A stretch of DNA of 64,000 bases from Schlegelella_A sp038318385 (GTDB lineage: Bacteria; Pseudomonadota; Gammaproteobacteria; Burkholderiales; Burkholderiaceae_C): NCBI GenBank assembly GCA_038318385.1, contig JBBQCD010000001.1, positions 96,844 through 160,843 of the forward strand, in the 5' to 3' direction. The notes below the pieces were generated by a model. The model saw only the letters and a program-made list of their open reading frames with translations. It did no database searches and was not told the DNA's origin. Made by a program: the position numbers and the translations under genes. Positions 28,102 through 36,097 of the stretch are shown here, in pieces. Numbering within the stretch: position 1 is the first letter of the stretch; each line of letters opens with the position of its first letter.

Positions 28102-29511
28102 ATGTCCGCTGATCAGTTCGAGAAGAAGTCCGAGGCCTGGTCGGCACTGTTTTCGGAGCCGATGAGCGATCTCGTCCAGCGCTACACCGCCAGCGTGGGC
28201 TTCGACCGGCGCTTGTGGCGTGCCGACATCGCCGGCAGTCTGGCGCATGCCGAGATGCTCGCCGCGCAGGGCATCGTCACCGCCGACGACCAAGCGGCGA
28301 TCGAGCGCGGGCTGGCGCAGGTCGCCGGGGAGATCGAGCGCGGCGAGTTCGACTGGAGGCTCGGCCTGGAGGACGTGCACCTCAACATCGAGGCGCGCCT
28401 CACCCAGCTCGTCGGCGACGCCGGCAAGCGCCTGCATACCGGGCGCTCGCGCAACGACCAGGTCGCGACCGACGTGCGCCTGTGGCTGCGCGACGAGATC
28501 GATGCCATCGGCGTACTCCTCGTCGAGCTGCAGCGCGCCCTGGTCGAGGTCGCCGCGGTCAACACCGCGACCATCATGCCGGGCTTCACCCACCTCCAGG
28601 TGGCGCAGCCGGTGAGCTTCGGCCACCACCTGCTCGCCTACGTGGAGATGTTCGCCCGCGACGCCGAGCGCTTCGGCGAGATCCGCGCGCGTGTCAACCG
28701 CCTGCCGCTCGGCGCGGCGGCGCTCGCCGGCACCAGCTACCCGCTGGACCGCGAACGCGTGGCGCGCACGCTCGGCATGGAAGGCGTCTGCCAGAACAGC
28801 ATCGATGCCGTCAGCGACCGCGACTTCGCGATCGAGTTCAGCGCCGCGGCCAGCCTGTCGATGATCCACGTCTCGCGGCTGTCGGAAGAACTGGTGCTGT
28901 GGATGAGCCAGAACTTCGGCTTCATCGACCTCGCCGACCGCTTCTGCACCGGCTCGTCGATCATGCCGCAGAAGAAGAACCCGGACGTCCCCGAACTCGC
29001 CCGCGGCAAGACCGGACGGGTCGTCGGCCACCTGATGGCGCTGCTCACCCTGATGAAGGGCCAGCCGCTCGCCTACAACAAGGACAACCAGGAGGACAAG
29101 GAGCCGCTCTTCGACACCGTCGACACGCTCAAGGACACGCTGCGGATCTTCTGCGAGCTGGTGGCCGGGATCGTCGTCAAGCCCGAAGCCATGGAACGGG
29201 CGGCGGCTCGCGGCCACGCGACCGCCACCGACCTCGCCGACTACCTCGTCGGCAAGGGCCTGCCGTTTCGCGATGCCCACGAGCTGGTGGCTCGGGCCGT
29301 GCGACACGCGATCGACAGCGGGATGGGACTGGACGAATTGCCGCTGGAGGCACTGCAGGGCTTCCACGCCGCGATCGGCCCGGATGTGCGCGAACACCTG
29401 ACGCTGCGCGGCTCGCTCGATGCCCGCAACGGCATCGGCGGAACGGCGCCTCGGCAGGTGCTGCGTCAGGTCGAGCGCCACCGCCGGCGACTCGCGCGGC
29501 CCGGCGCCTGA
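28102..29511 (+). CDS. argH: Argininosuccinate lyase
   Basis: ArgH splits argininosuccinate into arginine and fumarate, the last step of arginine synthesis. The 469-residue sequence has EDVHLNIEARLTQLVG, HTGRSRNDQVATDVRLW, the HLQVAQPVSFGHHLL block with the catalytic His, and the superfamily signature GSSIMPQKKNPDVPELARG. The ATG at 28102 matches family starts. It is divergent from the two-component pair, as in many Proteobacteria. Confidence 0.98.
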   Translation: MSADQFEKKSEAWSALFSEPMSDLVQRYTASVGFDRRLWRADIAGSLAHAEMLAAQGIVTADDQAAIERGLAQVAGEIERGEFDWRLGLEDVHLNIEARLTQLVGDAGKRLHTGRSRNDQVATDVRLWLRDEIDAIGVLLVELQRALVEVAAVNTATIMPGFTHLQVAQPVSFGHHLLAYVEMFARDAERFGEIRARVNRLPLGAAALAGTSYPLDRERVARTLGMEGVCQNSIDAVSDRDFAIEFSAAASLSMIHVSRLSEELVLWMSQNFGFIDLADRFCTGSSIMPQKKNPDVPELARGKTGRVVGHLMALLTLMKGQPLAYNKDNQEDKEPLFDTVDTLKDTLRIFCELVAGIVVKPEAMERAAARGHATATDLADYLVGKGLPFRDAHELVARAVRHAIDSGMGLDELPLEALQGFHAAIGPDVREHLTLRGSLDARNGIGGTAPRQVLRQVERHRRRLARPGA

Positions 29512-29611
29512 CCCCCCGCCCGGGACCGGGCACACCGCGGCTCCCCGGCCCGCGCCCCTGGCTGCCGCCCCCTCGGCATCCGGATTGCCTGCGGCTGCGT
29601 AGAGCCCGACG

Positions 29612-30538
29612 ATGACCCTGCACCGACCCTCGCGCCTTCTCGTCCTTGCCGGGGCGGCCCTCGCCGCCGCTCTGCTGCTGGCCGCCTGCTCCCCGCTGGC
29701 CACCCTCAACGCGGTCGCCGCGCGCTCCGACCACGAGCTCATGGCCGACATTGCCTACGCGCCCGGCGAACGTCACAAGCTCGACGTCTACCGCCCGACC
29801 CGCAAGGCACCCGTCGGCGGCTGGCCGGTGGTGGTGTTCTTCTACGGCGGGTCGTGGAACACCGGCGACCGGGCGCAGTACCGATTCGTGGGTGCGGCGC
29901 TGGCGTCGAGGGGCGTCCTGACGCTGGTCGCCGACTACCGCCTCTACCCCGAGGTGCGCTACCCGGACTTTCTCAAGGACAGCGCCGCAGCGCTCGCCTG
30001 GGGATTGGAGAACAGCGCGCGGCTCGGCGGAAATCCCCAGAGGGTCTTCGTGATGGGTCACAGCGCGGGGGGCTACAACGCCGCGATGCTGGCGCTCGAT
30101 GACCGGTGGTTGCGGCCGCTCGGCCACGCACCGGCCGAGCTGGCCGGCTGGATCGGCCTGGCGGGAGCCTACGATTTCCTGCCGATGACGAATCCGGACA
30201 CGCGGCCGGTGTTCTTCCATCCGAACTACCCGCCGCACACCCAGCCGCTCGACTTCGCGTCCAAAGGCACCCCGCCGACGTTCCTCGGCGCCGCCGTCAA
30301 GGACACCCTGATCGATCCCCAGCGCAACACCATCGGCCTCGCCGGTCGGCTGGACTCGCTGGGGGTGCCGGTGACGCTGCGGATGTACGACCGCGTCGGC
30401 CACGCCACGCTCGTCGCCTCCCTCGCCGGCCCGCTGCGCTTCCTCGCGCCGACGCTCGACGACGTCGTCGATTTCATCGCCGGAACGCCACCGCGGCAGC
30501 CACCGCCTCAGCGTGCGGCTGCGGGCGCGACCTCGTAG
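29612..30538 (+). CDS. Alpha/beta hydrolase lipoprotein (carboxylesterase-like)
   Basis: A lipoprotein signal (LLLAACSPL, lipobox LAAC) precedes an alpha/beta hydrolase domain of the esterase/lipase BD-FAE type: oxyanion block VVFFYGGSWNTGDR, a DYRLYPEVRYP segment, nucleophile in GHSAGGYNA (about residues 149-157), and a His in DRVGHATLVA. The product is probably tethered to a membrane on the periplasmic side. Its 3' end overlaps the convergent monooxygenase gene by about 31 bases. Confidence 0.88.
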   Translation: MTLHRPSRLLVLAGAALAAALLLAACSPLATLNAVAARSDHELMADIAYAPGERHKLDVYRPTRKAPVGGWPVVVFFYGGSWNTGDRAQYRFVGAALASRGVLTLVADYRLYPEVRYPDFLKDSAAALAWGLENSARLGGNPQRVFVMGHSAGGYNAAMLALDDRWLRPLGHAPAELAGWIGLAGAYDFLPMTNPDTRPVFFHPNYPPHTQPLDFASKGTPPTFLGAAVKDTLIDPQRNTIGLAGRLDSLGVPVTLRMYDRVGHATLVASLAGPLRFLAPTLDDVVDFIAGTPPRQPPPQRAAAGATS

Positions 30539-30816
30539 ACCTCGATGTGCGGCGGCCGAGCCGCCAGCGCCGTCAGCGCCGTCAGCGCCGTCACGAAGTC
30601 GCGCGAGGCCGGCAGCCGGAAATGCGCGTCGAGCGTCGCGCGATCGCTCCAGCGCTCGAAGAACACCAGCCGAAGCGCGTCGTCGGCGTCGACAGCCACC
30701 CCGTGTTCCAGGCATCCGGGCTCGCGCCTCGACCGCGCCACGTGCTCCAGGCTGAGGCGTCGGGCCGCTTCGATGCTGTCGGCGCGTGCGTGCACGAAGC
30801 CGCGGACGATGATCAC
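30508..30816 (-). CDS. Antibiotic biosynthesis monooxygenase (ABM)-domain protein
   Basis: The 102-residue product has the ABM/dimeric alpha-beta barrel pattern: VRGFVHARADSIEAAR, SRREPGCLEHGVAVD and a final strand-helix FFERWSDRATLDAHFRLPA. Such small proteins act on quinones, heme or reactive aldehydes. The GTG at 30816 overlaps the TGA of the hybrid kinase (GTGA), so it is translationally linked to the Kai-associated operon as its last gene. The repeat TALTALTALAA precedes the C-terminus. Confidence 0.8.
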   Translation of the reverse strand: MIIVRGFVHARADSIEAARRLSLEHVARSRREPGCLEHGVAVDADDALRLVFFERWSDRATLDAHFRLPASRDFVTALTALTALAARPPHIEVYEVAPAAAR

Positions 30817-32474
30817 GACACAGACCCCGCGGTGTGGTTGAACGGCGCCAGCAGGGCGGTCAAGGCGTCGATGTCGATTGGCTTGACGAAATGATGGTCG
30901 AAGCCAGCCTCGGCGGATCGGCGCCGGTCCTCGTCCTGGCCCCAGCCACTGAGGGCGAGCAGCAGCACGTCGCCTCCCCACGGTCGGGCCCGGATGGTCC
31001 GCGCGACCTCGGTTCCGCTGATGCCGGGCAGGCCGATGTCGAGCAGCGCCACGTGCGGCCGGAAAGCCTCGGCCACCCGCACCGCCTCCGGGCCGTCGTT
31101 CGCGGTCCGGGTGCGATAGCCGAGCATCCTCAGGAACTGCGACAGGCTGTCTGCATGGTCGATGTTGTCGTCGACGACCAGGACCCGGGTGTCGGCACCG
31201 AACTCAGGGTCGGAGACCGGCAGCGTCGAGGGCTGGGAGTCATCGCTGCCGATGGCCACCAACGGCAGTCGCACGGTGAACGTGCACCCGGTCCCGGATC
31301 CCTCGCTGTGCGCCTCGACGCGGCCGCCGTGCAATTCCACCAGGCTCTTGACCAGCGCCAGACCGATCCCCAGGCCACCCTGGGCGCGATCGAGCGTGCG
31401 GTCCACCTGCGCGAACATGTCGAACACCCGGGGCAGCATCTCGGCCGGAATGCCGACGCCGGAGTCCTTGACGGTGATCACGGCGTCAGCGCCATCCGGT
31501 TTGGCGGCCACCTCGATGCGCCCGCCTTCCGGGGTGTACTTGGCGGCGTTGTTGAGGAGGTTGGAGACGATTTGCGAGAGCCGGGTCACGTCGGCGTCGA
31601 CGATCATCGTCCGCGGCGGCGCCAGCCTCATCGTCAGTTCGTGGCGCCCGCTGTCGATCACCGGGCGGCTCGTCTCGATCGCCGACTGCACCACGGCCGC
31701 GACGTCGGCGGGCTCGCGACGCAAGTCGACCTTGCCCTGGGTGATGCGGCCGACGTCGAGCAGGTCGTCGACGAGGTGCACCATCTGGCGCAGCTGGCGC
31801 TCGATGATGCCGCGGGCGTTGTGCTGCATCGCCACGTCGTCGCTGAGCCGCATGATCTGCAACGCGTTGCGGATCGGTGCCAGCGGGTTGCGCAGCTCGT
31901 GGGCGAGCGTGGCGAGGAACTCGTCCTTGCGCCGGTCAGCGTCCTCGAGCCCCTGCTGGCTCTCGCGCAAGGCTGCGTCCACGGCCTCCTGCTCGGTCAC
32001 GTCGACGGCAATCGACAGCACCGACTCGATCGAACCGTCGTCCGCGTACTCGGGGACGAGCCGGGCGCTGAAGATGCGCTCCGCGCCGCCTCGGGCGATC
32101 AGAGCGAACTTGGTGCGCCCGATTTCCCCGGTCGCGAAGACCGCCTCCAGCGCCACACGCCAGGACTCGACGAGGGCGGCCGGCATGCCGACCTCGGCAT
32201 GCGTGCGACCGATGAAATCCTCCGGCCGGATGTCGACGATGCTGGCGATCGCCGGACTCACGTAGAGATGGCGCAACGCACGGTCGAAGCGGCTCAGGAC
32301 GTCGGGCGAGTTCTCGACCAGCGTCGAGAACTGGCGCTCGCGCAAAGCCAGGGCCCGGGTCGCGGTGCGCAGCGTCTCCTCGGCCTTGATGCGGGCGCTG
32401 ATGTCGCGGATGACAACCAGCGAGCCGATCGGCTCGCCGGTCGCGTCGTGCAGCGGCGAGAGTGTGGATTCCAC
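30813..32474 (-). CDS. Kai-linked hybrid sensor histidine kinase, catalytic part (downstream of in-frame stop)
   Basis: From an in-frame GTG at 32474 the product has 553 residues: end of a first PAS domain, a second PAS domain (STLVENSPDVLSRFDRALRH on), HisKA with the phosphorylated His in FLATLAHELRNPLAPI, ATPase motifs NLLNNAAKYT, DSGVGIP and GGLGIGLALVKSLVELHGG, and a receiver with VVDDN, the acceptor Asp in VALLDIGLPG and Lys in HFVKPID. No membrane helix is present, so it is cytoplasmic. The frame continues upstream without a break to a TAA at 32637, and beyond it the expected N-terminus follows in the same frame. Whether the GTG is used, or the TAA is a sequencing error or read through, cannot be seen. 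Confidence 0.8.
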   Translation of the reverse strand: MESTLSPLHDATGEPIGSLVVIRDISARIKAEETLRTATRALALRERQFSTLVENSPDVLSRFDRALRHLYVSPAIASIVDIRPEDFIGRTHAEVGMPAALVESWRVALEAVFATGEIGRTKFALIARGGAERIFSARLVPEYADDGSIESVLSIAVDVTEQEAVDAALRESQQGLEDADRRKDEFLATLAHELRNPLAPIRNALQIMRLSDDVAMQHNARGIIERQLRQMVHLVDDLLDVGRITQGKVDLRREPADVAAVVQSAIETSRPVIDSGRHELTMRLAPPRTMIVDADVTRLSQIVSNLLNNAAKYTPEGGRIEVAAKPDGADAVITVKDSGVGIPAEMLPRVFDMFAQVDRTLDRAQGGLGIGLALVKSLVELHGGRVEAHSEGSGTGCTFTVRLPLVAIGSDDSQPSTLPVSDPEFGADTRVLVVDDNIDHADSLSQFLRMLGYRTRTANDGPEAVRVAEAFRPHVALLDIGLPGISGTEVARTIRARPWGGDVLLLALSGWGQDEDRRRSAEAGFDHHFVKPIDIDALTALLAPFNHTAGSVS

Positions 32475-32636
32475 ATGCAGGGACCGACCACCGGCCCCGA
32501 CGTGAACGGACTGAGAGCGGTGCGCCCGGGCGCGGGCGAGGTCCCGGCGTGAGCGTGCCCTCTCGACGCTGTCCCGCCAGAACTCCTCGTAGAGTTCCGA
32601 ACGGGGCCGGCCCAGCGCCTGCGCCGCGGAGCGCCC

Positions 32637-32909
32637 TTACTGGCGCTCCGCGGCCGGGTTCATGAAGATCACGTGATCGTCGACGTCGAAGGCGATGACC
32701 GCGTCTTCCATCTGCGCGAGGACGTCCTTGCGCAGCATGTTGGTGGCCGCGTTCGCCGTGTCGAGGGTGTAGATGTCCTGCCCGACCACCAGGGCATCGA
32801 CGTCGCCGCTGCGGATGGCGGCGAGCGTGTCCTCGGCCTCGTCGAGACGCGCGCGCAATTCGGCCACCTGGGCCTGAAGGCTCTCGACCGTGTCTGCGGG
32901 GCGATCCAT
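32637..32909 (-). pseudogene. N-terminal part of the Kai-linked sensor kinase, cut by TAA
   Basis: Starting at ATG 32909 (MDRPADTVESLQAQVAELRA), this part holds a coiled coil, the segment IRSGDVDALVVG and the first half of a PAS domain (MEDAVIAFDVDDHVIFMNPA). It stops at AAERQ-TAA. In related kinases an aromatic residue, usually Tyr, follows ERQ, and the sequence after the TAA (GRSAAQALGRPRSELYEEFW) continues the PAS domain in the same frame. So one base change (TAC or TAT to TAA) separates it from an intact kinase of about 698 residues. An upstream ATG at 32969 would overlap kaiB2. Confidence 0.75.
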
Positions 32910-32937
32910 GTCGGCAAAGCGGTGAAGGGCGCGGGCT

Positions 32938-33273
32938 CTATTGGGCCCCTGCGGCGAGACCGAGGCCAAGTCCGAGACCGTGCAGGATGCGCTCGGCGTT
33001 CGACATGTCGCCGATGAAGCGGCGCACCGGCGCCGGCGCCAGCTTCACGAGGGTCGGGGCGGCGACGATCTGGTCGCTCGTCGCCATCGCGATGTTGTCG
33101 CCGATGTCGAGGATCTCCAGCAGGTACCGGCCCTTCAGATGGCGTTCGCAGAATTCGCGCGCATTGACGACCGCCCGCGTCGAGCGCGGCGTGACCCCGG
33201 TGACATAGAGGCGGAAGACGAAATGCTCCGGCGCCGGCGCATCCCGGGCCTCACCCTCTCGCTTCTTGCTCAT
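32938..33273 (-). CDS. kaiB: KaiB-family protein, second copy
   Basis: KaiB is a thioredoxin-like fold-switching protein that binds the KaiC CI ring. This 111-residue copy has FRLYVTGVTPRSTRAVVNAR, CERHLKGRYLLEILDI, the IVAAPTLVKLAPAPVRRFIG block and GDMSNAERILHGL. By hand about 40 of 85 aligned positions match the first copy, so the two have clearly diverged. It lacks the NP of the first copy's VNPRLA segment and ends in a glycine/leucine run. Its ATG overlaps the kaiB1 stop by one base (TGATG). Confidence 0.93.
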   Translation of the reverse strand: MSKKREGEARDAPAPEHFVFRLYVTGVTPRSTRAVVNAREFCERHLKGRYLLEILDIGDNIAMATSDQIVAAPTLVKLAPAPVRRFIGDMSNAERILHGLGLGLGLAAGAQ

Positions 33274-33614
33274 CAGCTCGCCCTGTCGACCGGCTTGACG
33301 TCGAGGCCGACCAGGACGCGCTCTTCGTTCGAGAGGTCGCCGATGATCTTGCGGATCGGCTCAGGGACCTTGCGCACCAGCGTCGGCACGGCGAGTATCT
33401 GGTCGCCGGCGGCGAGTCGGGGGTTGACAAGCAGGTCGACGACCTCGATGCGGTAGCGTCCCGCGAGGTGGGTTTCGCAAACCCGCTTCAGGTTGGCGAG
33501 TGCGGCTACGGACTTGGCAGTCTGCCCCGCGACATACAGCTTGAGTTGCCATTCAGGGACTGACTCCACCGCAGCCGACTCCGCAGAATCCGGTGCTCCC
33601 GTTTTCTTCGTCAT
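33273..33614 (-). CDS. kaiB: KaiB-family protein, first copy
   Basis: The 113-residue product has an Ala/Ser-rich N-terminal extension of about 20 residues, then KLYVAGQTAKSVAALANLK, CETHLAGRYRIEVVDLLVN, ILAVPTLVRKVPEPIRKIIG and GDLSNEERVLVGLDV, which match cyanobacterial KaiB closely. Its ATG overlaps the kaiC stop (ATGA), so the two are translated together. No kaiA is present nearby, as expected outside cyanobacteria. Confidence 0.95.
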   Translation of the reverse strand: MTKKTGAPDSAESAAVESVPEWQLKLYVAGQTAKSVAALANLKRVCETHLAGRYRIEVVDLLVNPRLAAGDQILAVPTLVRKVPEPIRKIIGDLSNEERVLVGLDVKPVDRAS

Positions 33615-35335
33615 CGCTTGCCTTCCCGTCCCCGCTTGCGCGCCGACGGGAGGCGAGGCACCCCGTCGGCCAGCTGAGCACGCGAGGCGCTCTCGAGGCG
33701 CTCGCGTTCGATTCGCAGCTCGACCTCGCCGGCACGATCCATGGCCTGAGCCTGGAGCGTGGCGATCTGCGCATCGACCGCGCGCTTCTGCGCGTCCAGC
33801 ACCCCCAGCAGGCGCGCGTGTTCGCGCTCGCGGAGTTTGGCCGCGGCGGTCTCGTGAACTTCGCGCACCGCGCGGGCGGTTCCGGTCAGCACCTGGTTGC
33901 CGGAGAGGTAGACGTCGATTAGATCGACGCCGTGGTTGCTGAAGACGAACTCCCGCACCTGGTTGGAGTGCGGCATGCCGCGCGATTTCAGGACCTGCAA
34001 GGTGCGCGTGCGTTCGCCGTTGTGCTCGAGGTTCGACAGCAGCAACCAGGTGTCCATCAGCGACGACACGCCGACCTGCGAAGCCGCCACGGCGCCCGCC
34101 GAATCCGCAGTCAGGGTCGTGAACATCGCCGTCACGGCCTGCTGCTTGAGGAAGTCGATCAGGCGCATCAACGTGGGCTTGAGCGCGTGGTCTTCGCGAT
34201 CGAGCGTCAGGTTGCTGATGGGATCGACGGCAACGACCGAAGGCTTCCACTCGCTCACCATGTCGTACATCTGGACGAGGTGTTGCTCCAGCCCGAACAG
34301 CGTCGGCCGCGAGGCGTGAATCCGCAGCAGGCCCTTGCGCTCCCAGCGCCCGAGGTCGATGCCGATGGAGTTCATGTTGCGCAGCACCTGACTGGCCGAT
34401 TCCTCGTAGGCGAAGAGCATCGCCCTTTCGCCCCGTGCGCAAGCTGCTTCCACGAATGAAGCCGCGACGCTGCTCTTGCCAGTGCCCGGCGCGCCGGAGA
34501 CCAGGACGCTGCTGCCGCGAAAGAAGCCTTCCTCTCCCAGCATCGCGTCCAGGCCCGGGATCCCGCTCGAAACGCGTTCGGCAGAGGCCTCGTGCTCCAG
34601 CCGCAGCGAGGTGATCGGCAGCACCGACAAGCCCTTGGAGCTGATGAGGAACGGGTATTCGTTGGTGCCGTGAGCGGACCCGCGGTATTTGACGACGCGC
34701 AGCCGGCGCGTCGAGACCTGGTCGACGATGCGATGGTCGAGCAGGATCACGCAGTCGGCCACGTACTCTTCGAGACCGTAGCGCGTCAGCGTGTTCTCGC
34801 CGCGCTCGCCGGTGATCACCGCGGTCATGCCGCGATCCTTCAGCCAGCGGAACAGTCGCCGCAACTCCGCCCGCAGGACGGCATGGTTCGGGATGCCCGA
34901 GAACAGCGCCTCTACCGTGTCGAGGACGACGCGCTTCGCCCCGATGGTGTCGAGCGCGTGACCGAGGCGGATGAAGAGGCCTTCGAGGTCGTAATCGCCG
35001 GTTTCCTCGATCTCGCTGCGCTCGATGTGGACATGGTCGAGGACGATCTTGCCCTGGGCCTGCAGCTGGTCGAGATCGACCCCGAGCGAGCGCATGTTCT
35101 GGGCGAGCTCCTCGGCGTTCTCCTCGAACATCATGAAGACGCCGGGCTCGTCGAACTCGAGTGCGCCGTGCACCAGGAACTCGGCCGCCAGCATGGTCTT
35201 GCCGCACCCGGCGGCACCGCAGACCAGTGTCGGTCGTCCCCTTGGCAGTCCGCCTCCGGTGACCTCGTCGAGCCCGGCGATGCCGGTGGCTGCCTTGGCG
35301 AGGCGGGGCTCCTCAGGGAAGTGCTTCTTTGACAT
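33611..35335 (-). CDS. kaiC: KaiC-family double-domain ATPase/kinase
   Basis: KaiC is a hexameric RecA-like ATPase with a CI and a CII domain, the latter autophosphorylating. Here CI has the P-loop GAAGCGKT (residues 40-47) and catalytic FEE (71-72 EE); CII has GAPGTGKS (281-288) and YEE (311-312 EE). The residues aligned with cyanobacterial phosphosites S431/T432 are Ser-Ser (424-425, in QVGVSSLMDTW). After about residue 490 there is a charged coiled coil of some 70 residues and a basic tail, absent from the cyanobacterial clock protein. These traits fit the KaiC2-like group of non-cyanobacterial KaiCs. The gene heads an operon with two kaiB genes and a sensor kinase. Confidence 0.96.
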   Translation of the reverse strand: MSKKHFPEEPRLAKAATGIAGLDEVTGGGLPRGRPTLVCGAAGCGKTMLAAEFLVHGALEFDEPGVFMMFEENAEELAQNMRSLGVDLDQLQAQGKIVLDHVHIERSEIEETGDYDLEGLFIRLGHALDTIGAKRVVLDTVEALFSGIPNHAVLRAELRRLFRWLKDRGMTAVITGERGENTLTRYGLEEYVADCVILLDHRIVDQVSTRRLRVVKYRGSAHGTNEYPFLISSKGLSVLPITSLRLEHEASAERVSSGIPGLDAMLGEEGFFRGSSVLVSGAPGTGKSSVAASFVEAACARGERAMLFAYEESASQVLRNMNSIGIDLGRWERKGLLRIHASRPTLFGLEQHLVQMYDMVSEWKPSVVAVDPISNLTLDREDHALKPTLMRLIDFLKQQAVTAMFTTLTADSAGAVAASQVGVSSLMDTWLLLSNLEHNGERTRTLQVLKSRGMPHSNQVREFVFSNHGVDLIDVYLSGNQVLTGTARAVREVHETAAAKLREREHARLLGVLDAQKRAVDAQIATLQAQAMDRAGEVELRIERERLESASRAQLADGVPRLPSARKRGREGKR

Positions 35336-35500
35336 TCGCGAACAGGACCTTTCGAAATGAACTGTGGCCGCGCTGGGGCCAGCGGATCACCTCCAGGCGA
35401 CCAGCATCCTCGATGGCGGCTACAAAAAGGCCCGTGATCCGAAACGCCCGCGCTTGCACCAATGGGAACGGCCCGCGAAGGGCCATCCCGAAGCCATACG

Positions 35501-36025
35501 TCACTCCGCGGCTTCCCCCATCATTTCCTCCATCAGCTCCGACTTGCGGGCCTCGAGTTCAGCGCCGAGCTCGGCCAGGTCCATGTCCGCCTTCTTGCAT
35601 TTCGGGAACATCTCGCCCTCTTCTTCCTTGACGTGGTGGTCGATGTACTCGCCGAGGACCGTCACCTTGGCATCGTAGAGGTCGTCGTCGGCGTCCGTGC
35701 CCTGGATCTGGGCGATCAGGTCCTTGGCGGAAGCGTGCTCGACCTCGGCCTCGTCCAGCAGGTCGCCTTCTTCAAGCGCAACGCGCGCGGCCGGGTAGAA
35801 GATCTCTTCCTCGATCGTCGCGTGCACGGTCAGCATGGTGCAGATCTGCTCCGCCAGTGGCTGGCGCTCGTCGGCGCCGGCATCGGAGTCGACCAGCTTC
35901 TGGTACTGGTCGAAGAGGCCCTTGACCTCCTTGTGATCCGCCGTCAGCAGCTTGATCGCGTCCTGGGGACCGCTCGCCTTCGCGGAGGGTGCAGTCTTCT
36001 TCGCAGTTTTCTTCGTCGTTGCCAT
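35501..36025 (-). CDS. Hemerythrin HHE-domain protein
   Basis: The 174-residue product has a Lys/Ala/Thr-rich leader (MATTKKTAKKTAPSAKASG) and a hemerythrin domain. Iron ligands are suggested by TADHKEVKGLFD, LTVHATIEEEIFYPA and YIDHHVKEEEGEMFPK (His and Glu residues in the expected spacing). These di-iron proteins bind O2, NO or act in iron and oxidative stress. The ATG at 36025 follows AAAGGACGACC. It ends 165 bases before kaiC on the same strand and may be co-regulated with it. Confidence 0.92.
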   Translation of the reverse strand: MATTKKTAKKTAPSAKASGPQDAIKLLTADHKEVKGLFDQYQKLVDSDAGADERQPLAEQICTMLTVHATIEEEIFYPAARVALEEGDLLDEAEVEHASAKDLIAQIQGTDADDDLYDAKVTVLGEYIDHHVKEEEGEMFPKCKKADMDLAELGAELEARKSELMEEMMGEAAE

Positions 36026-36056
36026 GGTCGTCCTTTTAAATGGCGGTTCGCGTAAT

Positions 36057-36078
36057 GAGGGCCGCGGCTGCGGCCCTC
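36057..36078 (-). terminator. GC-rich hairpin after the glycine-zipper gene
   Basis: AGGGCCGC and GCGGCCCT form a perfect 8-bp stem with a GGCT loop, 20 bases after the glycine-zipper stop and about 30 bases before the hemerythrin start. There is no T-run, so it may be an attenuator or a weak terminator. Confidence 0.45.
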
Positions 36079-36097
36079 GGGTCATCTCTTCATTTCT

